Source of the DNA: JAGFIY01 sp964499285
Lineage (GTDB): Bacteria; Bacteroidota; Ignavibacteria; Ignavibacteriales; Melioribacteraceae
Direction: 5' to 3'
Assembly: GCA_964499285.1 (NCBI GenBank)
Contig: CAZCLA010000065.1
Location: forward strand, 1-9,040
DNA length: 9,040 nucleotides
Shown: positions 1 through 4,624 of the stretch, one piece after another
How the letters are laid out: each line of letters opens with the position of its first letter
Position numbering within the stretch: the stretch's first letter is position 1
The notes under the pieces: model-generated
Told to the model about the DNA's origin: nothing
Database searches by the model: none
Seen by the model: the letters and a program-made list of their open reading frames with translations, nothing else
Made by a program: the position numbers and the translations under genes

Positions 1-497
1 GCCCATCTCCCAACTCTGCTTTCAACTCCGTCGGCTGCAATAACAACTTTTGATTTTATCTCGTACTGTTTGCCTCGATATTCAGCTTTAACGCCGCATA
101 CCTTGCTTCCTTCCAGTATTAAACCGTTGACATAGACTCTAGTCAATATTTTGGCTCCCGCGTGGGAAGCAAGGACACCGAGTTCATAATCAAAAATTCT
201 TCTTTCAAGAACGTAACCACTTTCATCTTCCAAATTCATTGAAACGCTGTTTCCGTTCGGCGCTACGAATTCAAATCTGTTAATTTTTGCGGCGATCCAT
301 TTATCGTTAGGTTCTATAAATTTTATTACATTCCTTTTCGAGATCGCTTCGGCACATCTAACCGGATAGCCGACATCTCTATCTTTCTCGAGTACAAGTA
401 CATCAACGCCTTGTCCCGCAGCATATCTTGCCGCCACAGTACCAGCGGGACCTGCACCAACAACTATTACATCATATGCTTTATCTAATAGATTCAT
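1..497 (-). CDS. Geranylgeranyl reductase family FAD-dependent oxidoreductase (3'-truncated by window edge)
   Basis: This is the N-terminal 165 residues of a flavoprotein of the geranylgeranyl reductase (GGR) superfamily. The family saturates double bonds of prenyl chains: archaeal ether lipids, phytyl chains, some menaquinones. Visible features are the Rossmann dinucleotide-binding start DVIVVGAGPAG (residues 9-19), the motif YPVRCAE (44-50) close to the PVRC-E signature of archaeal-type GGRs, YVLERRIFD (95-103), and AADGVESRVGRW (154-165), the second FAD-contacting motif. These resemble archaeal di-GGGP lipid reductases more than plant or bacterial ChlP/BchP, which carry a different motif after the Rossmann strand. 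The start ATG at 497 overlaps the ferredoxin stop (ATGA), so the two are probably translated together, and the ferredoxin is the likely electron donor. The catalytic and C-terminal parts lie outside the window. The alternative is a menaquinone side-chain reductase (MenJ-like). Family is confident; substrate is inferred. Confidence 0.9.
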   Translation of the reverse strand, partial: MNLLDKAYDVIVVGAGPAGTVAARYAAGQGVDVLVLEKDRDVGYPVRCAEAISKRNVIKFIEPNDKWIAAKINRFEFVAPNGNSVSMNLEDESGYVLERRIFDYELGVLASHAGAKILTRVYVNGLILEGSKVCGVKAEYRGKQYEIKSKVVIAADGVESRVGRW

Positions 498-730
498 CCG
501 GCTTTAAGCACTCCTTCTTTGTTGAAGCGAATTACTTCAATAGGACAAGCCCAAATACATTTTGAACAGTTGGTGCAGTTTTCATCTATTATAAATATTT
601 CTGCTTCCTTAAGTTCTATTGCATCTTCAGGACAAACGCCCACGCAACAGCCGCAAAAATCACATTTATCGGGAAGAATCTCGATCATCAATTTTCCCGT
701 TTTTGCCTTTCTGTATTCTTTTGCATTCAT
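494..730 (-). CDS. Two-[4Fe-4S] ferredoxin, probable electron donor of the adjacent reductase
   Basis: The 78-aa protein has two complete CxxCxxCxxxCP motifs: C23, C26, C29, C33 and C52, C55, C58, C62. It is therefore a small soluble 2[4Fe-4S] bacterial-type ferredoxin. An extra cysteine (C28) sits inside the first motif. The chosen ATG at 730 gives a basic 14-residue leader (MNAKEYRKAKTGKL). The internal ATG at 688 (MIEILPDKC) would give a 64-aa protein starting in the more usual place for such ferredoxins, and neither start has a clear ribosome binding site. The stop overlaps the start of the GGR gene by 4 bp. In Methanosarcina acetivorans a GGR works with a ferredoxin encoded beside it, so the linkage here suggests the same partnership. 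That functional link is inference; the ferredoxin call is firm. Confidence 0.92.
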   Translation of the reverse strand: MNAKEYRKAKTGKLMIEILPDKCDFCGCCVGVCPEDAIELKEAEIFIIDENCTNCSKCIWACPIEVIRFNKEGVLKAG

Positions 731-752
731 ATTATTTACATGAAGTTTATTA

Positions 753-783
753 CAAAATTATAATAATTATTAACTTTAACAAG
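753..783 (-). promoter_or_regulatory. Candidate Bacteroidetes-type promoter for the ferredoxin-reductase operon
   Basis: Reading the minus strand, CTTG (783-780) is followed after exactly 19 bp by TAATTTTG (760-753). This fits the Bacteroidetes primary-sigma pattern TTTG-N19-21-TAnnTTTG, with one mismatch in the -33 element. Transcription would begin near 747-749, about 17-19 nt before the ATG at 730, which supports that start over the ATG at 688. The region is very AT-rich, so a chance match is possible. That this organism's sigma factor uses the Bacteroidetes consensus is an assumption. Confidence 0.35.
761..772. repeat. 12-bp perfect palindrome in the divergent intergenic region
   Basis: TAATAATTATTA is identical to its reverse complement. 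It lies between the -33 and -7 elements of the candidate minus-strand promoter and 36 bp before the start of the prenyltransferase gene. That would suit an operator acting on both divergent genes. In DNA this AT-rich a palindrome of this length can easily occur by chance, so the operator role is only a possibility. Confidence 0.25.
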
Positions 784-808
784 AAAGAAAAATTTTTTGT
801 GAATTTAC

Positions 809-1639
809 TTGATATTTTCATTGCTCAAAATAATCAGACCGATTAATATGTTCATAACTGCTTTATCGGTTATACTTGCTTTTTATATTGCGCAAAACGC
901 ATTATTATTTTCCTCGCAGATTATTCTCATATCAATTGCTTCAATGTTTTCCTGTGCTGCCGGTAATGTGATTAATGATATATTCGATTTTGATATAGAT
1001 AAAATAAATCGTCCGGATCGTGAACTTCCTTCCGGTAGATTAACAATTCAACAAGCACGCATAATTTACTTTTTCTTAATTGCTGCATCACTATTTTTGG
1101 CTGCCGCTGCAGGATTAAAGTTTTTCATTTTCGTACTATGTGCAAATATTCTTTTATTTTTTTATTCACATTCGTTGAAAAAAATAGTACTAGCTGGAAA
1201 TATAACCGTGTCGATTGCAACAGCGCTTCCGTTGATTATCGGAGGGATGGCAGCAGATAATGTGAACGATGTAATTATTCCGGCTGTCTTTGCATTCTTT
1301 GTAAATTTTATTCGCGAAATAATCAAAGATGTTGAAGACGCTAAAGGTGATAAATTAGGTAATAGCAACTCATTAGCTATAAAGTGGGGTGAAAAGAAAG
1401 CGATAAAGATATTTTCAACAGTCACACTTTTTTTTATGTTGTTGACAACATTTCCATTTTTTTTCGACTTATACAGGATAGAATATTTTCTTATAATTAT
1501 GATAGTTGTGAATCCACTATTTGTTTACATTTTAAAAATATTATTTAACTCTCCCGAGCTTGCTTCTTATAGGAAAGCCAGTAGTTTAATTAAACTGAAC
1601 ATGCTATTTGGAATTGTCGCAATCGTCGCGGGAGTTTAA
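809..1639 (+). CDS. UbiA-family prenyltransferase, probable digeranylgeranylglyceryl phosphate synthase (DGGGPS)
   Basis: This 276-aa, highly hydrophobic protein (about 8-9 membrane segments) carries both UbiA aspartate-rich motifs. The first is N53-N56-D57-D60-D64 followed by NRPDR (67-71). The second is REIIKDVEDAKGD (169-181). The REIxKDxEDxxGD form is typical of archaeal and bacterial geranylgeranylglycerol-phosphate geranylgeranyltransferases, which add the second isoprenoid ether chain to glycerol-1-phosphate. It differs from the second motif of quinone-pathway UbiA/MenA enzymes. YSHSLK (119-124) is another UbiA-typical element. The start is TTG at 809: an in-frame stop lies at 800-802 and the first ATG (848) would remove the conserved RP region near the N-terminus. 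No Shine-Dalgarno is evident. It is divergent from the ferredoxin-GGR pair and its end contains the translation start region of rnhB. Transfer to another acceptor cannot be excluded. Family near certain; substrate probable. Confidence 0.85.
   Translation: MIFSLLKIIRPINMFITALSVILAFYIAQNALLFSSQIILISIASMFSCAAGNVINDIFDFDIDKINRPDRELPSGRLTIQQARIIYFFLIAASLFLAAAAGLKFFIFVLCANILLFFYSHSLKKIVLAGNITVSIATALPLIIGGMAADNVNDVIIPAVFAFFVNFIREIIKDVEDAKGDKLGNSNSLAIKWGEKKAIKIFSTVTLFFMLLTTFPFFFDLYRIEYFLIIMIVVNPLFVYILKILFNSPELASYRKASSLIKLNMLFGIVAIVAGV
1630..1634 (+). promoter_or_regulatory. Ribosome binding site fixing the rnhB start
   Basis: GGGAG lies six bases before the TTG at 1641 and overlaps the last codons of the upstream prenyltransferase. 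The earlier in-frame TTG at 1608 has no such site, so this supports starting rnhB at 1641. Confidence 0.6.
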
Positions 1640-1640
1640 T

Positions 1641-2273
1641 TTGTTAAAACAATTCGATAAAAATTTATACAACAAAAAAATAAAAATTATTGCCGGAATT
1701 GATGAAGCGGGCAGAGGTCCACTTGCAGGTCCGGTTGTTGCTGCCGCTGTTGTTTTTTCAAAGTCAGTAAAAATTAAAGGTATTAACGACTCGAAGAAAA
1801 TATCAGAACTAAATCGTGAAAAATTATATGAAATCATTCTGGAGCTGGCGGATTCAGTTGGAATAGGTATTGAAGACAATAACAGCGTTGATGAAATCAA
1901 TATTCTTCAAGCAACTTTGAATGCAATGAAGAAAGCGGCAGAAAATTTGATACTTACGCCTGATCTAATTTTAATCGACGGAAACAAATCGTTCAACAGC
2001 AGTATTCCAACTAAAACAATTATAAAGGGAGATTCAAAATCATTTTCTATCGCGGCAGCTTCAATTGTTGCAAAGGTGACGAGGGATAAGCTGATGCGCG
2101 ATGCAGCGGCAAAATACCCGGAATATTTATGGGAGAAAAACAAAGGTTACGGAACAAAGCAACACATCGAAGCAATAAAAAAATACGGAAAAACACCCAT
2201 GCATCGAAATACTTTTTTGAAGAAATTGGAAGATCAGCTGCAACATCAACTTAAGTTAAATTTGAAGTCGTAA
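1641..2273 (+). CDS. rnhB: Ribonuclease HII
   Basis: RNase HII cleaves RNA in RNA-DNA hybrids and incises at single ribonucleotides in duplex DNA, in the cytoplasm. With the TTG start at 1641 the protein is 210 aa, normal for the family. The catalytic carboxylates are visible: D21 and E22 in AGIDEAGRGPLAGPV, D113 in LILIDGNK, and D149 in SIVAKVTRD. The family element KGYGTKQHIEAIKKYG (168-183) followed by MHRNTF is also present. An upstream TTG at 1608 would add 11 residues inside the UbiA gene, but GGGAG at 1630-1634 favours 1641. The gene begins two bases after the UbiA stop, implying cotranscription and perhaps translational coupling. I see no functional link to the lipid gene. Its 3' end overlaps the convergent CPBP protease gene by 23 bp. 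Confidence 0.95.
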   Translation: MLKQFDKNLYNKKIKIIAGIDEAGRGPLAGPVVAAAVVFSKSVKIKGINDSKKISELNREKLYEIILELADSVGIGIEDNNSVDEINILQATLNAMKKAAENLILTPDLILIDGNKSFNSSIPTKTIIKGDSKSFSIAAASIVAKVTRDKLMRDAAAKYPEYLWEKNKGYGTKQHIEAIKKYGKTPMHRNTFLKKLEDQLQHQLKLNLKS

Positions 2274-3144
2274 CTTTGTAATATTCTTCAAACGGTTTGA
2301 TGATCTTTTTCGCTTTAACAGCTTTATACAACATCACGCCAGCAACCGTTGAACACAAAATTACAGCAATTACTGAATTTTCCAATCCGAAACTTCCGCC
2401 CGAAAAAAACGAATCGCCAATAAGTCGCACTTGAATAATTCCACCGACATCATGACCGGAAACCGGAATGTTGAAAATTCCTCCTTGTGTTAAATTCCAG
2501 CCGAAGTGAAGTCCTATAGGAGCCCACAAACGGTTAGTTATAATATAAACCGTACCTAAAAGAATTCCGGCTTCTATTGTTATTGCCGTACTTGACCATA
2601 ACGTTGCATTCGGATTTGCTAAGTGGCTGAACCCGAAAAGAAGCGATGAAATAATTAAGGCAAACCAAGTTCCAAACATTTTTTGGATTAATCTGAAGAC
2701 TAATCCTCTAAAAAGTACTTCTTCAACTACACCCGATAAAATTGCAATTCTAAGTCCATTGTAAATTTCACTAAGTTCATTAATATCGCCGAATCGAAGA
2801 TAGTCTAACAGATAAAGGATAATCACAACAGTTATTATCATTAAAAATCCTAATGCTGCTCCTGCCGCTGCTTCCTTCAATAAATATGAAAAACTTAATT
2901 CAGCCGGCTCTCTTCTTTCTAAATACTTAACAAAGAAATAGTAAGTCGCTGTTGAAGCTAAAGCAACCAAAATACTTTTAGTTAATAAAAAAGCAGCTGT
3001 CGTTTCATGATGCAATAATAAGAATGGATTTAGAAAAGAAAATAATGTTTCAACTAAGAATTGCACAATCATTACAGCCAGAATACCGGTAAAAAGAAGT
3101 GCAATATTCACAAGTACAAATTTAATTTTCGGGTTAAGGCTCAT
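2251..3144 (-). CDS. CPBP-family intramembrane metalloprotease
   Basis: This 297-aa polytopic membrane protein belongs to the CPBP (CAAX protease and bacteriocin-processing, Abi/RCE1-like) family. All three family motifs are present: EEVLFR (EExxxR, 141-146), FGFSH with H174 in a membrane segment, and HFGWN (HxxxN, H213 and N217). The glutamates and histidines form the active-site metal-binding or activation cluster. Hydrophobic stretches occur at about 9-38, 52-73, 94-118, 132-152, 160-176, 186-204 and 257-276. Bacterial members act in bacteriocin maturation or self-immunity, or as proteases of unknown substrate; nothing nearby identifies one here. No bacteriocin-like peptide gene is visible. 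The start ATG at 3144 has no clear Shine-Dalgarno. The gene is tail to tail with rnhB (23-bp overlap) and divergent from the TauE/SafE permease. Confidence 0.9.
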   Translation of the reverse strand: MSLNPKIKFVLVNIALLFTGILAVMIVQFLVETLFSFLNPFLLLHHETTAAFLLTKSILVALASTATYYFFVKYLERREPAELSFSYLLKEAAAGAALGFLMIITVVIILYLLDYLRFGDINELSEIYNGLRIAILSGVVEEVLFRGLVFRLIQKMFGTWFALIISSLLFGFSHLANPNATLWSSTAITIEAGILLGTVYIITNRLWAPIGLHFGWNLTQGGIFNIPVSGHDVGGIIQVRLIGDSFFSGGSFGLENSVIAVILCSTVAGVMLYKAVKAKKIIKPFEEYYKVTTSNLT

Positions 3145-3217
3145 CGAACAAAGTTAAGAAATGTTTTCAATATTTGGTTTAATAGATTAATTTTTACACG
3201 AAAAAATTTTTGATCGA

Positions 3218-3940
3218 GTGGAAATATATCTGTTTATAATTGCTGTATTATTTACGGCTTCGTTTACACAGGGAATGACCGGGTTCGGCTTTGCTTTGGT
3301 TTCGATACCCATGCTTTCGATGCTAATGGAATTAAGAGAAGCCGTTGCCCTAGGAGCATTAGGCGGCTTAGTTGTTAATATCTATTTGATTATAAAGCTA
3401 AGATCATTCGTAAAATTTTTTGATTTAAAAAACTTGATCATCGGATCGGTTGTCGGAATTCCTTTGGGAACATATGTCCTTAATTATTTATCCCCGCACA
3501 TCCTGAAAACAATATTGGGAATTATAATTGTCGTTTTTGTATTTCTTTCAGTATTCAAAATCATAAAACAGAGAAATATTAGTACGAACTGGGGATATTT
3601 ATTTGGATTCACATCTGGATTACTTGGGGGAGCGTTGAACACAAACGGTCCGCCTATACTGATTTATTTTTATCTAAACGGGTACGATAAATTCAAACAG
3701 AAAGCATCAATAACCGGATTCTTTCTTATAGCATCGGTTTTTATTGTTTCCAGTCATGCGCTCACGGGAATAACATCAACATCGACATTAAAGAATTTCG
3801 GATACGCGCTTCCGTTTATATTATCGGGAATATCTTTGGGAAGCAGAGCATTCGGGAAGATTTCTACTTTAATTTATGATAGAATAATTTTGGGATTTCT
3901 CTTTCTTGTTTCAATCTATCTAATCTTTTTTAGCAAATGA
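3218..3940 (+). CDS. TauE/SafE-family membrane permease (sulfite exporter family)
   Basis: The protein is 240 aa and almost entirely hydrophobic, with about 7-8 membrane segments in the two-halved layout of the TauE/SafE (formerly DUF81) family. The N-terminal half has TQGMTGFGFALVSIP (17-31). The second half has the matching element GGALNTNGPPILIYFYLNGY (137-156), with the family-typical Gly-Pro-Pro. Members move sulfite, sulfoacetate, taurine-derived or other organic anions; the substrate here cannot be read from sequence. The start is GTG at 3218, which gives an N-terminal helix of normal position; no ribosome binding site is obvious. The stop TGA shares bases with the ATG of the next gene (ATGA at 3937-3940), so the downstream kinase-like protein is translationally coupled and may act on the same substrate or regulate the transporter. 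No sulfur-metabolism gene is nearby. Confidence 0.88.
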   Translation: MEIYLFIIAVLFTASFTQGMTGFGFALVSIPMLSMLMELREAVALGALGGLVVNIYLIIKLRSFVKFFDLKNLIIGSVVGIPLGTYVLNYLSPHILKTILGIIIVVFVFLSVFKIIKQRNISTNWGYLFGFTSGLLGGALNTNGPPILIYFYLNGYDKFKQKASITGFFLIASVFIVSSHALTGITSTSTLKNFGYALPFILSGISLGSRAFGKISTLIYDRIILGFLFLVSIYLIFFSK

Positions 3941-4602
3941 AAAGTGAAGAACTTGAAAATCTGCCTAGAACTTTTATCTCAAGTTTAGGCAAATTGAAAA
4001 TTGAAAAATTTCTCGGCAAAGGAAAGTCGGGCTACTCACTGCTTGCAATTATAAACGGGGAAAAAGTTGTCCTAAAGCTGATGCACAATGAAGTTTCGAC
4101 ATTTTATAGTTTTAGTGACAACAAAGTAAAATTAGAAAAAGAAGCTTACTCAATTTTGAGCGGAACAAATCTAAAAATCCCAAAACTACTTGAGGCAAAC
4201 GCAGATAAAAATTATTTAATAAAAGAATATGTTGATGGAGTTGTTGCCTCGGAACTTATCGCAAATAATTTGTTATGTACTAAAATTATTAAGCAGCTTT
4301 TTATTATTTCGAATGAGATGGAAAAAATTAATTTAAATATCGATTACTTTCCCGATAATTTTATAGTTAAAGAAAATTCGATTTTTTACGTCGACTACGA
4401 ATTGAATAAATATGATCCCAAGTGGAATCTTGAAAATTGGGGAATTTACTATTGGGCAAACAATGAGGGGATGAAAAACTTTATTGAAACACGCGACTCC
4501 GCATTCATTAATTCAAATCCGGCAAGGGGAATTCCTATAAAGAAACCTTTTTCTCTCAAGGTAAAAGAGTGGATAGATAGTTATTCTAAAAACGATTGTT
4601 AA
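3937..4602 (+). CDS. Compact protein-kinase-fold protein coupled to the permease
   Basis: This 221-aa protein reads as a shortened protein-kinase/aminoglycoside-phosphotransferase fold. Visible elements in order are a glycine-rich loop LGKGKSGYS (26-34), the ATP lysine K47 in VVLKLM, a likely αC glutamate (E67 or E69 in KLEKEA), hinge YLIKEYVDG (93-101), and a catalytic loop IDYFPDNFIV. In that loop D136 and N141 keep the D-x4-N spacing of HRDxxxxN, although the HR is replaced. A metal-binding D153 in FYVDYE takes the DFG position. The C-lobe is short, with no canonical activation segment or APE motif. A small-molecule or atypical kinase seems more likely than a Ser/Thr protein kinase. The catalytic residues look intact, so it is probably active. 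It begins within the TauE/SafE stop codon. The substrate is unknown; I do not recognise a named family. Confidence 0.75.
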   Translation: MKSEELENLPRTFISSLGKLKIEKFLGKGKSGYSLLAIINGEKVVLKLMHNEVSTFYSFSDNKVKLEKEAYSILSGTNLKIPKLLEANADKNYLIKEYVDGVVASELIANNLLCTKIIKQLFIISNEMEKINLNIDYFPDNFIVKENSIFYVDYELNKYDPKWNLENWGIYYWANNEGMKNFIETRDSAFINSNPARGIPIKKPFSLKVKEWIDSYSKNDC

Positions 4603-4624
4603 TCCATTTGATTTTTTTTACAAA

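Noticed and set aside
1162..1425. Minus-strand 87-codon open frame within the prenyltransferase gene
   Set aside because: It is antisense to the well-supported UbiA coding frame and has no recognisable motif or ribosome binding site.
2249..2278. AAGTT...AACTT inverted repeat at the rnhB/CPBP junction as a bidirectional terminator
   Set aside because: The stem is 5 bp with a 14-nt loop and no T-run; it falls inside coding sequence of both genes.
2251..3144. CPBP (CAAX-type) protease as a functional part of the neighbouring prenyl-lipid module
   Set aside because: The CAAX name comes from eukaryotic RCE1; bacterial members usually act in other roles, and the gene is on the opposite strand and separated by rnhB.
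3149..3156. TAACTTTG on the minus strand as the -7 promoter element of the CPBP gene
   Set aside because: It matches TAnnTTTG exactly but no TTTG-like -33 element lies 19-21 bp upstream, and it would place the transcript start at the ATG.
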